DNA of 64,000 bases from JADJNY01 sp046349615. Lineage in GTDB: Bacteria > Planctomycetota > UBA1135 > GCA-002686595. Positions 1 to 6,901 of the stretch are shown one piece after another (position 1 is the first letter of the stretch; each line of letters opens with the position of its first letter). The stretch spans positions 558,001 to 622,000 of the forward strand of contig JAXMBZ010000001.1 of the NCBI GenBank assembly GCA_046349615.1, read 5' to 3'. A model generated the notes under the pieces. That model made no database searches. It was not told the origin of the DNA and saw only the letters and a program-made list of their open reading frames with translations. Position numbers and translations under genes: made by a program.

Positions 1-1
1 G

Positions 2-133
2 CTCACGCGTCAGGCGGCGCGCCTCGAGTCCTGCGCGAAGGGCGAGCTCTCGGGCTCGCACGTCGAGATCGAGCTCGAGCAGTTCGCGCGCATGTGCACC
101 GGGGTCCAGGACCGCGGTCGGACGGCGCGCTGA
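2..133 (+). CDS. C-terminal end of a gene entering from the left
   Basis: An open frame runs from the first bases of the window to a TGA at 131-133 and would encode the last 43 residues of a protein (ending ...CTGVQDRGRTAR). It is probably coding because 41 of its 43 codons end in G or C, as in the confident genes of this window, and because it is followed at once by non-coding repeat sequence. No domain can be recognised in so short a piece, and the start lies outside the window. Function unknown. Confidence 0.55.
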   Translation, partial: LTRQAARLESCAKGELSGSHVEIELEQFARMCTGVQDRGRTAR

Positions 134-185
134 GCTACTACTTCCGAACGTGCACGCACGGCACGCACATTCTCGCCGTGCCCCA

Positions 186-293
186 CGCTCGATGCTGAGA
201 GCAACTTGAACTCGGCGTTCGATCGCGCCGGTCCTCCGGCGCGATCGAACGCCGAGTCCGGAATGCGGAGCATCCGAATGTGCTCCGTTGCGC
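186..293 (+). repeat. Hairpin repeat family A, copy 1
   Basis: The element begins CGCTCGATGCTGAGAG (186-201). It has a perfect 22-bp stem (210-231 with 236-257, four-base loop TCCT) and a 3' flank (258-291) ending ATGTGCTCCGTTGC. A second copy lies at 11123-11228. The two flanks match at 27 of 34 positions, while the stems differ in sequence but remain paired. The region is non-coding. No transposase is nearby, so how it moves is unknown. Confidence 0.7.
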
Positions 294-382
294 CCCTTCG
301 CCCTTGATCGTCCCACCTGGCAATTGCGTCCCGATCGACACACGTCACCGCCACTTGGGTTGCGGGCCCAAGCCCGCGCTGA

Positions 383-544
383 GCGCCTGTGATGAAATCA
401 GAGACGCCCGTCACGCTCGCCCAAAAGCGCCCCGGCGGCGTTGCGATTCCTCCGAGTCTTGCCGGCGAATACGCGTCGTCATCGCGCCTTGCCGGAACGC
501 CTCTGGACGACCCTGCCGGGCATCCCTGATTGCTTCACAGGCTC
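383..544. repeat. Imperfect inverted repeat pair, family B
   Basis: The left arm 383-440 is repeated in inverted orientation at 487-544. The outer 28 bases (GCGCCTGTGATGAAATCAGA... at 383-410 against the complement of 517-544) match at 23 positions, and the next 30 at about 19. Each arm is flanked outside by a small GC hairpin (for example GCGGG-CCCAAG-CCCGC at 362-377). It looks like two copies of one intergenic repeat inserted head to head. With family A it accounts for most of the gene-free stretch 134-644, in which I see no gene. Confidence 0.5.
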
Positions 545-644
545 CGAGCCGCGCGATTTCCCCAGGGCGGAACGGAAGGGCGGTCCGCCCGTTGCGTAGC
601 GGACGTGGAGCCGGAGCGGCTCCATTTCGTTCGGAGGATCCCTG

Positions 645-1247
645 ATGGAATCGACCCAAGACATCCTGCAGGCCGTGCTCGGCCTGATCGCGGGCCTCGG
701 CCTCGCGGCCGCGTGCGGTTTCCGCGTCTTCGTCCCGATGTGGCTCGTGTCCATCGGTCTGCACGCGGGCGCGATCCACGTCGCGCCGGAGTTCGCGTGG
801 ATCGGCTCGACGCCCGCGATGATCGCGCTCGGCGCGGCGACCGTGCTCGAGGTCCTCGGGTACTACGTCCCCGGCGTGGACCACTTCCTCGACGTCGTCG
901 CGACGCCGTCCGCGGTCGTCGCGGGGGCGATCCTCTCGACGGCCTTCGTCACCGACATCGACCCGTGGCTGCGTTGGTCGCTCGCGGCGATCGTCGGCGG
1001 CGGCGTCGCAGGCGCCGTGCAGGTCGCGACCGTCGCGGCGCGCGCGGTGTCGGGCGTCACGACGTTCGGCCTCGGGAACCCGCTCGTCGCGACCGGGGAA
1101 CTCGCCGGATCGACGGGCTTCACCGTCGCGGCGATCGTCGCGCCGCTGGTCGCGCTCGCGCTCGCGATCGTGTTCGTCGCGCTCGCGATCTGGTTCTGGA
1201 CGAGGCGGCGCGGGCGCGCGCGGGAGCGCGTGCTCGCTCCCGCATGA
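645..1247 (+). CDS. DUF4126 family membrane protein
   Basis: A 200-residue integral membrane protein with about five hydrophobic segments. The N-terminal stretch LAAACGFRVFVPMWLVSIG, followed by the APEFAWIGSTPAMIALG and YYVPGVDHFLDVVATPSAVVAG motifs, is typical of the DUF4126 family, whose biochemical role is not established. Many members are fused or linked to small transporters. Length is normal for the family. The start is set by a clear Shine-Dalgarno GGAGG at about 633-637. It stands alone after the repeat region and is followed by the M20 peptidase about 170 bp later. Confidence 0.8.
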   Translation: MESTQDILQAVLGLIAGLGLAAACGFRVFVPMWLVSIGLHAGAIHVAPEFAWIGSTPAMIALGAATVLEVLGYYVPGVDHFLDVVATPSAVVAGAILSTAFVTDIDPWLRWSLAAIVGGGVAGAVQVATVAARAVSGVTTFGLGNPLVATGELAGSTGFTVAAIVAPLVALALAIVFVALAIWFWTRRRGRARERVLAPA

Positions 1248-1365
1248 CGTGGAGCACCGCGGCCGGGCCTTCAGGTCCGGCCGCGCGCGTTTCGGGCGCG
1301 TTCGAGCCGTGCTCCGCCCTCGTGCGCAGGCTCTTCGGACGCATGCGGCGCGATGTCCACGACGC

Positions 1366-1371
1366 TATGCT
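1366..1371 (+). promoter_or_regulatory. -10-like hexamer TATGCT upstream of the M20 peptidase
   Basis: TATGCT lies 45 nt before the ATG at 1417 in otherwise GC-rich intergenic DNA. It fits the TA-N-N-C-T pattern seen upstream of many genes here. No convincing -35 element is visible. Confidence 0.3.
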
Positions 1372-1416
1372 GTCGCGCTCGAACCCACCTCACCGAGCGA
1401 CCCCGCGAGCGCCACC

Positions 1417-2916
1417 ATGGACACGAAAGCCATCCAACAGTTCGTCGACCAGACCTGGAACACGTCGATCGTTCCCGCGATCACCGAGTACATCAAGATC
1501 CCGAACAAGTCGCCGTTCTTCGATCCGAACTGGGTCCAGAACGGACACATGGACAAGGCGGTCGCGCTCGTCGAGGGCTGGTGCAAGAAGCGCGACATCG
1601 CGGGCCTGAAGGTCGAGGTCGTGCGTCTGCCGAACCGCACGCCGCTCATCTACATGGAGATCCCGGGCACGGCGAGCTCGACGGACACCGTGCTGATGTA
1701 CGGCCACCTCGACAAGCAGCCCGAGTTCACCGGCTGGGAAGCGGGCCTCGGCCCGTGGCAGCCCGTGATGAAGGGCGATCGTCTGTACGGTCGCGGCGGA
1801 GCGGACGACGGCTACGCCGCGTTCGCGTCGCTGACGGCGCTCGAAGCGCTGAAGAAGCAGGGCCTCGCGCACGCGCGCTGCGTCGTCCTGATCGAAGCGT
1901 GCGAGGAGAGCGGCAGCTACGACCTGCCCGCGTACATCGACCACCTCGAGAAGCGCATCGGCGACGTCAGCCTCGTCGTGTGCCTCGACTCGGGCTGCGG
2001 CAACTACGACCAGCTGTGGAGCACGACGTCGCTGCGCGGATTGATCGCGGGCGATCTCACGGTCGAAGTGCTGCGCGAGGGCGTGCACTCCGGCGACGCG
2101 AGCGGCATCATCCCGTCGAGCTTCCGCATCCTGCGCACGCTCCTCTCGCGCCTCGAGAACCAGGACACGGGCGAGATCCTGCTCAAGGACCTGCACGTGA
2201 AGATCCCGGCGCAGCGCGCCGAGCAGGCGAAGGGCACGGCGAAGGTGCTCAAGAACGACGTGTGGTCGAAGTTCCCGCTGATCGACGGGTTGAAGCCGAT
2301 GGGCAAGGACAACGTCGAGAAGATCCTGAACCGCACGTGGAAGCCGACGCTCTCGATCACGGGCGTCGACGGGATCCCGCCGCTCTCGAACGCGGGCAAC
2401 GTGCTGCGTCCCAAGACGACGTTCAAGCTCAGCGTGCGCATCCCGCCGACGTGCGACGCGGCGAAGGCGACGGCGAAGCTCGAGGAGACGCTGACGAAGA
2501 AGGTGCCGTACGGCGCGAAGGTGTCGTTCAAGGCCGAGAAGGGTGCTGCGGGTTGGAACGCGCCGGAGCTCGCGAGCTGGCTCGAGACGAGCGTCGACAA
2601 GGCGTCGAAGACGTTCTTCGGCAAGGGTGCGTGCTACATGGGCGAGGGCGGCTCGATCCCGTTCATGGGGATGCTCGGGAAGAAGTTCCCGAAGGCCCAG
2701 TTCCTGATCACGGGCGTGCTCGGCCCGCACTCGAACGCGCACGGCCCGAACGAGTTCCTGCACATCCCGACGGGCAAGAAGCTGACGTGCTGCGTCGCGC
2801 AGGTCGTGCACGAGCACTCGAAGCGCAACGCGGCGGCGCCGACGCCCGCGAAGGCGGCGAACGGCAAGGCGAGCGCGAAGAGCGCGAAGAAGCCGGCGCT
2901 CGCGGGCGCGAAGTAG
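1417..2916 (+). CDS. M20 family metallopeptidase (carnosinase-like)
   Basis: A 499-residue zinc dipeptidase-type hydrolase. Metal ligands and catalytic residues fall where the M20 family needs them: GHLDKQ (His97, catalytic Asp99), GRGGADD (Asp130), ACEES (Glu163 and Glu164), CLDSG (Asp191) and NAHGPNE (His442). The middle third is the usual lid/dimerisation domain. There is no signal peptide, so it is probably cytoplasmic and cleaves di- or tripeptides. The last 30 residues are an Ala/Lys-rich tail (KAANGKASAKSAKK) not needed for the fold. The ATG at 1417 is chosen because the upstream in-frame sequence is basic and unlike the family. A terminator hairpin follows. Confidence 0.9.
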   Translation: MDTKAIQQFVDQTWNTSIVPAITEYIKIPNKSPFFDPNWVQNGHMDKAVALVEGWCKKRDIAGLKVEVVRLPNRTPLIYMEIPGTASSTDTVLMYGHLDKQPEFTGWEAGLGPWQPVMKGDRLYGRGGADDGYAAFASLTALEALKKQGLAHARCVVLIEACEESGSYDLPAYIDHLEKRIGDVSLVVCLDSGCGNYDQLWSTTSLRGLIAGDLTVEVLREGVHSGDASGIIPSSFRILRTLLSRLENQDTGEILLKDLHVKIPAQRAEQAKGTAKVLKNDVWSKFPLIDGLKPMGKDNVEKILNRTWKPTLSITGVDGIPPLSNAGNVLRPKTTFKLSVRIPPTCDAAKATAKLEETLTKKVPYGAKVSFKAEKGAAGWNAPELASWLETSVDKASKTFFGKGACYMGEGGSIPFMGMLGKKFPKAQFLITGVLGPHSNAHGPNEFLHIPTGKKLTCCVAQVVHEHSKRNAAAPTPAKAANGKASAKSAKKPALAGAK

Positions 2917-2937
2917 TCGCGCGCTGAAGGAGACGAA

Positions 2938-2973
2938 CTCGGCCCCTGCGCTCGACGGAGCGCGGGGGCCGAG
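2938..2973 (+). terminator. Terminator hairpin after the M20 peptidase
   Basis: A 16-bp stem (CTCGGCCCCTGCGCTC with GAGCGCGGGGGCCGAG, one G-U pair) and a 4-base loop, 21 bp past the stop codon. It is followed by CGCTTTCC rather than a strong U-tract. Confidence 0.6.
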
Positions 2974-3056
2974 CGCTTTCCAGGCCGGAATCGAGCGCAA
3001 GTCGGGAAGAGCCGCGAGTCGTGCTCGTCGGTGAGCGCGTGGTGAAGCTCCTCGTG

Positions 3057-3091
3057 CCCGCCCGCGACGGATTCCCGACGTCGCGGGCGGG
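3057..3091 (+). promoter_or_regulatory. Leader hairpin just before a Shine-Dalgarno site
   Basis: A perfect 12-bp stem (CCCGCCCGCGAC 3057-3068 with 3080-3091, 11-base loop) ends a few bases before the GGGGGAGA ribosome site of the gene starting at 3108. It could end read-through from upstream or affect translation of the first pseudopilin-like gene. Confidence 0.4.
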
Positions 3092-3107
3092 TCGTGGGGG
3101 AGACCGG

Positions 3108-3557
3108 ATGCAAGGGAGTGCGCGCGCGACGATCGCCCGTGGGTCGCCGTCGCGCGCACGCATTCGTAGCGCGGGGCGGGCGTGGGGCGCGCTGCTCGCG
3201 GTGATCGCGTTCGTGACGCTTCTCGTCGCGCTGCTCTGGCCCCGACGGATCGTGTGCAGCGTCTCGCCCAAAGCGCGCGCCGACATCGCGCAGATCCTGC
3301 TCGCGCTCGAGGAGTACACCGTCGATCACGAGGGCCGGTACCCGGACTCGCTCGAGCTCCTCGTGACGCCGGATGCGGACGGCAAGCGCTACCTGACGTG
3401 CAAGGCGGCTCCGCGCGATCCGTGGAAGAACGAGTACCACTACGAGCCGCCTTCGACGGGCTCGAGCGAGCTCCTCCCGCACGTGTGGAGCTACGGGAAG
3501 GACGGCCAACTCGGCGGTGACGACGACATCGACAGTCGCACGATGAACGACGAGTGA
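3108..3557 (+). CDS. GspG-like pseudopilin-domain membrane protein 1
   Basis: A 149-residue protein with a basic N-terminus, one transmembrane helix (about residues 25-45) and a C-terminal domain of the type II secretion pseudopilin GspG fold: KARADIAQILLALEEY...GRYPDSLELL...RDPWKNEYHYEPP, ending with SYGKDGQLGGDDDI. Unlike a real pseudopilin it has no G-F-T-x-x-E prepilin peptidase site before the helix, so it probably stays anchored by its N-terminus with the domain outside. Start at 3108 because GGGGGAGA precedes it. It is the first of three tandem paralogs, with a fourth at 6289. Role unknown; a secretion pseudopilin role looks unlikely without the cleavage site. Confidence 0.75.
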   Translation: MQGSARATIARGSPSRARIRSAGRAWGALLAVIAFVTLLVALLWPRRIVCSVSPKARADIAQILLALEEYTVDHEGRYPDSLELLVTPDADGKRYLTCKAAPRDPWKNEYHYEPPSTGSSELLPHVWSYGKDGQLGGDDDIDSRTMNDE

Positions 3558-3572
3558 AGCGAGAGGCCGTGC

Positions 3573-4010
3573 ATGAGCGTCGATGAGGAGAACACGGACA
3601 CGAGGCCGCCTCGACAGGCCAAGATCGGCCGCATCGGGTGGTCGGCGCTCGCCGTCACCGTGGTCCTCGTCGTGACGCTCATCGTTCCGAACGTGCTCGA
3701 GAAATGGCGACCAGCCGTTCTCCCCAAGGCGCGCGTCGACATTCACGCCATCGTCTTCGCGCTGCACGAGTACGCGGCACAGCACGACGGCCACTACCCC
3801 GACACGCTCGACGAGCTCGTCGTTCCCGACGCGAGCGGAGACCGCTACCTCCAAGCCCAGCGTGTCCCGCTCGATCCGTGGAAGAACCCGTACAACTACG
3901 AGCCGCCGGATCCCGCCGTCGGCCGCGTCGCGCCGCACGTGTGGACGAACGGCAGCGACGGACTTCCCGGCGGCGACGACGACTTCGACAGCGCAGCGCT
4001 CGACGAGTGA
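3573..4010 (+). CDS. GspG-like pseudopilin-domain membrane protein 2
   Basis: A 145-residue paralog, 15 bp after the previous gene. It has an acidic N-terminal stretch (MSVDEENTDTR), one transmembrane helix running into VTLIVPNVLEKW, then the GspG-like domain (KARVDIHAIVFALHEY, HYPDTLDELV, LDPWKNPYNYEPP, NGSDGLPGGDDDFD). The VPNV segment after the helix matches the end of alpha-1 in genuine pseudopilins, which supports descent from GspG. The leader peptide and Glu5 are absent. Tight spacing suggests cotranscription with genes 1 and 3. The clustered Asp residues near the C-terminus lie where GspG binds calcium. Confidence 0.75.
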   Translation: MSVDEENTDTRPPRQAKIGRIGWSALAVTVVLVVTLIVPNVLEKWRPAVLPKARVDIHAIVFALHEYAAQHDGHYPDTLDELVVPDASGDRYLQAQRVPLDPWKNPYNYEPPDPAVGRVAPHVWTNGSDGLPGGDDDFDSAALDE

Positions 4011-4083
4011 GCTCTTGCCGTGCAAACGGAGCGCTTGAGAAGATCGGCTGCGAGGAATCGTCCTCCACCGACCCGAGGTGACC

Positions 4084-4617
4084 ATGGAGTCTCGCCAGTG
4101 TTCTGCGTGTCAGGCCGACGTGCCTGCGAACGAAGCCGTTTGTCCGCGCTGCGGTGTGGCCGCGCCGTCGTCGTCCGCGGCGGCGGGAACGAAGAAGCGC
4201 TGGCCCGCGTGGGCCTGGGTCCTGACCGGCGTTGGATGCGGTTGTCCCGCCGCGATCGTCGTGCTCGGGCTGCTCGCGACGTTGGTCGTGCCGAATGTGA
4301 TGCTGAAGTTCCGGGAAGGGAGTACCGAGAAGGCCCGCACCGACATCACGGCAATCGTGAACGCGCTGAACGAGTACGCGATCCGCAACGCGGGTCAGTA
4401 CCCCGAGTCGCTTGAGGTCCTCGTCGTGCCCGACAAGAACGGAGACCGCTACTTCCAAGGCCCGCGCCTCCCGCTCGATCCCTGGAAGCAGCCGTACCAC
4501 TATGAACCGCCGCCGGCCGCCGCGCCCGAGCTCGGTCCGCACGTGTGGAGTCACGGCCGAGACGGCGAGCCCGGCGGTGACGACGACATCGACAACCGGA
4601 CGATGGACGACGGCTGA
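4084..4617 (+). CDS. GspG-like pseudopilin-domain protein 3 with zinc ribbon
   Basis: A 177-residue paralog. It opens with a zinc-ribbon motif (CSAC-x10-CPRC, residues about 6-22), then has a transmembrane helix (WAWVLTGVG...LLATLVVPNVML) and the GspG-like domain (KARTDITAIVNALNEY, QYPESLEVLVVP, LDPWKQPYHYEPP, GEPGGDDDID). ATG 4084 is preferred to GTG 4078 because GAGGTG fits as its Shine-Dalgarno. The zinc ribbon replaces the prepilin leader and is predicted to be cytoplasmic. The LVVPNVM end of the helix is nearly identical to true GspG proteins, so the family seems to have arisen by replacing the signal sequence. Confidence 0.78.
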   Translation: MESRQCSACQADVPANEAVCPRCGVAAPSSSAAAGTKKRWPAWAWVLTGVGCGCPAAIVVLGLLATLVVPNVMLKFREGSTEKARTDITAIVNALNEYAIRNAGQYPESLEVLVVPDKNGDRYFQGPRLPLDPWKQPYHYEPPPAAAPELGPHVWSHGRDGEPGGDDDIDNRTMDDG

Positions 4618-4712
4618 CCGTCGCGCTCTCTCGCGCCACCTGCGAGGACTATTCCCGCTGCCAGCACCGCCCTCGACGCCGTTCAGCGCGCGTGGGATCA
4701 TCTCGACGACGC

Positions 4713-5189
4713 ATGAACATCGTCGACGAACTGCTCGCGCTCGTGCACGAGTTGGAGGCGCAGCACGTGCCCTACGCCGTTTGCGGCGGCCTCGCGGTCG
4801 CGCTGCACGGGCACCCGCGGTTCACGCACGACATCGACCTCCTCGCGCCGAAGGAGGCGCTCGATGCGATCCGTCGGGCCGCGCACCGATGCGGGTTCGT
4901 CCTCGAGAGCGGATCGATCACGTTCGGCGCCGGGACGGAGCGGGAGCGTGAGCTCCATCGATTCACGAAGGCACAGGGTACGGAGGCGCTGACCCTCGAC
5001 ATCCTGATCGTCGCACCAGCCTACGATCGAGCCTGGAGGGAGCGCGCCACCGTCGCTTGGCGCGGACAGCGCCTGTGGGCCGTCTCGCGCGAGGGCTTGA
5101 TCGACATGAAGCGCCTCTCGGGTCGTGCGCGCGACCTCGCGGACATCGAGGCGCTCGAGGGTCGCGCCGAGGAGCGTGCCGATGGCTGA
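4713..5189 (+). CDS. Nucleotidyltransferase (MNT/AbiEii-like)
   Basis: A 158-residue member of the nucleotidyltransferase fold. The motif CGGLAVALHGHPRFTHDIDLL (about residues 20-40) gives the G-G-x-A...H-G...D-x-D signature, and the later ALTLDIL supplies the third acidic residue. ATG 4713 is used; a GTG 21 bp earlier is less likely. The stop overlaps the start of a 64-residue partner (ATGGCTGA), so the two are translationally coupled. Comparable solo nucleotidyltransferases occur in toxin-antitoxin or abortive-infection modules, but activity here is unproven. The pair sits between pseudopilin-like paralogs 3 and 4, as if inserted. Confidence 0.75.
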   Translation: MNIVDELLALVHELEAQHVPYAVCGGLAVALHGHPRFTHDIDLLAPKEALDAIRRAAHRCGFVLESGSITFGAGTERERELHRFTKAQGTEALTLDILIVAPAYDRAWRERATVAWRGQRLWAVSREGLIDMKRLSGRARDLADIEALEGRAEERADG

Positions 5190-5376
5190 TCCGCTCCCCC
5201 AGTTTCCGACACCCGAAGAGCTCGAGCAGCGCTTCCGGATCCTCGCGCAGCTCTACGATCTCGGGATCGCCTTGCGCGAGGCGCGCTTCGTCGACGAGGA
5301 AGCGACGCATCGCTCGCCTCGACTCGCCGATCGCGTGAGCGACATCGGGCCGAGCGCGTCGCCGAAACCGGACTAG
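5182..5376 (+). CDS. Small acidic partner of the nucleotidyltransferase
   Basis: A 64-residue acidic, mostly helical protein beginning MADPLPQFPTPEELEQRFRILAQLYDLGIALREARFVD. Its ATG lies inside the last codons of the nucleotidyltransferase gene (8-bp overlap), which strongly suggests a paired function. No domain is recognised. Its size and position fit an antitoxin or regulatory subunit, but this is inference. The last 20 residues look disordered. Confidence 0.6.
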   Translation: MADPLPQFPTPEELEQRFRILAQLYDLGIALREARFVDEEATHRSPRLADRVSDIGPSASPKPD

Positions 5377-5605
5377 CGCGAGAAGCCCGACACAGACGCG
5401 AGCACTCGCTCGTCGTCGTGACGCGCCGACGCACGGCGAGGGAGCGACTCGGGACCGGCCGACTCGAGCCTGAACCTCGGAGTCGCGGCACGTCTGCGCC
5501 TTCGATGGGAGCGCCCCGCTCGCCACATACAACTGCGCCCGCATGCAGCACGCTGTTCCGACGCCGCGAGCCACGTGCGCATCGCGCCCTGCACCCTCCG
5601 CGCGC

Positions 5606-5611
5606 TAGCAT
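5606..5611 (+). promoter_or_regulatory. -10-like TAGCAT, leaderless context
   Basis: TAGCAT lies 7 nt before the ATG at 5619 and there is no Shine-Dalgarno, so transcription could begin at or next to the start codon. Confidence 0.3.
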
Positions 5612-5618
5612 CGCGCGC

Positions 5619-6284
5619 ATGGAGCTCGACCCCGACACGCTCGCGCCGCGCGAGCGCTACAAGCTGCTCATCGGCTGCATCGTCCCGCGTCCGATCGCGT
5701 TCGTGTCGACGATCTCGCGCGACGGCCGGCCGAACCTCGCGCCGTACTCGTTCTTCAACGGGATCGGCTCCGATCCGATGACCGTGCTCTTCTGTCCCGC
5801 GAACAAGGCGGACGGCAGCGAGAAGGACACGCTCGCGAACTGCAAGCCCGTGAGCGAGGGCGGCACCGGTCAGTTCGTCGTCAACGCGTCGACGGAGGGG
5901 TACGCGCGCGAGGTCGCGATCGCGGCCGAGCCGCTCGCGTACGGCGAAAGCGAGTTCGAGCTCGCGCACCTCGCGACCGCGCCCAGCTCAAGAGTGAAGC
6001 CGCCGCGCGTCGCGCGCGCGCCGTGGGCCTTCGAGTGCGAGACGCTGCAGGTCGTGCGCACGAACCCCGGACGCGCGAGCGGCGGCAACGTCGTCATCGG
6101 GCGCGTCGTGCACGTGCACCTCGACGAGCGCATCGTCGACGCGAAACGCCTGCACGTCGACGCCGACGCGCTCGCCGCGATCGGACGCATGGGCGGCCTT
6201 TCGTACTGCCGCACGCGCGAGCGCTTCGAAATGGCGATGGGGCGCGAATCGCTCGGACGCGGCGCGCCGTTCGAGGCGCGGTGA
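5619..6284 (+). CDS. Flavin reductase family protein (FMN-binding split barrel)
   Basis: A 221-residue cytoplasmic protein of the flavin reductase-like / DIM6-NTAB family. Diagnostic stretches are CIVPRPIAFVSTISRDGRPNLAPYSFFNGI (residues about 19-48), the FVVNASTE strand and the SGGNVVIGRVVHVH segment, which line the FMN site. It would use reduced flavin or NAD(P)H in an oxidoreductase reaction of unknown substrate. The ATG at 5619 gives the family's normal length and has no ribosome site. Pseudopilin-like gene 4 begins 4 bp after its stop, so the two may be cotranscribed, though a functional link is not evident. Confidence 0.85.
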   Translation: MELDPDTLAPRERYKLLIGCIVPRPIAFVSTISRDGRPNLAPYSFFNGIGSDPMTVLFCPANKADGSEKDTLANCKPVSEGGTGQFVVNASTEGYAREVAIAAEPLAYGESEFELAHLATAPSSRVKPPRVARAPWAFECETLQVVRTNPGRASGGNVVIGRVVHVHLDERIVDAKRLHVDADALAAIGRMGGLSYCRTRERFEMAMGRESLGRGAPFEAR

Positions 6285-6288
6285 CGGC

Positions 6289-6813
6289 ATGAGCGCACCC
6301 GCCTGCCCTTCCTGCGACGCGCCCATCGAGCCCGGAGCGCGCGCGTGCCCGAACTGCCGTGCGACGTTCGCCGCGGAGCCGAAGTCGGCCGCGAACAAAC
6401 CGCCGCGCTGGCTCTGGATCGTCCTCGGCCTGATCGTCGGCTGTCCGACGATCACGGTCGTGATCGGCGTGGTCGTCACGGTGTTCGCGCCGCAAGTCCT
6501 CGAGCACGCGCGCGTCGCCGCGGAGGCGCAGGCGCGCGCGGACCTCGAGCAAATCGAGCGCGCGCTCGACGATTGGGCCGCGCACCACGACGGACGCTAT
6601 CCGGCGAAGCTCGACCTCCTCGTCGAGCCCGACGAGCACGGTTGGCGCGCGCTCGAGCTCCCGCGCGTGCCGAAGGACCCGTGGAAGCACGCCTACACGT
6701 ACGCGTCGCCGGGTCCGGGCGAGACGCGCCCGCGCGTGGGCTCGTTCGGCCTCGACGGAGCGGCGGGCGGTGGAGACGACCTCGGCGACGTCGTCGTCGA
6801 CGAGACGCGTTGA
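6289..6813 (+). CDS. GspG-like pseudopilin-domain protein 4 with zinc ribbon
   Basis: A 174-residue paralog of the proteins at 3108-4617, most like number 3. It has an N-terminal zinc ribbon (CPSC-x11-CPNC, residues 6-24), one transmembrane helix (LWIVLGLIVGCPTITVVIGVVVTVF), then the GspG-like domain (ARADLEQIERALDDW, GRYPAKLDLLVEP, PKDPWKHAYTYASPG, FGLDGAAGGGDDL). The prepilin leader is absent here too. It is separated from the other three by the nucleotidyltransferase pair and a flavin reductase. It is the most diverged copy: VVPN has become FAPQ, and part of the acidic C-terminus is lost. Confidence 0.75.
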   Translation: MSAPACPSCDAPIEPGARACPNCRATFAAEPKSAANKPPRWLWIVLGLIVGCPTITVVIGVVVTVFAPQVLEHARVAAEAQARADLEQIERALDDWAAHHDGRYPAKLDLLVEPDEHGWRALELPRVPKDPWKHAYTYASPGPGETRPRVGSFGLDGAAGGGDDLGDVVVDETR

Positions 6814-6825
6814 ACTGGGCCGGCC

Positions 6826-6885
6826 TCGGAGCTCGTCGCCGCGTGGTCGAGCGCTCCGCGCACGGCTCGCTCCTCCGAGCTCCGA
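6826..6885. terminator. Possible bidirectional terminator between convergent genes
   Basis: A perfect 10-bp inverted repeat (TCGGAGCTCG 6826-6835 with 6876-6885) lies in the 88-bp gap between the converging genes ending at 6813 and 6902. The loop is long (40 bp), so this is only a candidate. Confidence 0.3.
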
Positions 6886-6901
6886 CCACCGAGACGTCCG
6901 A

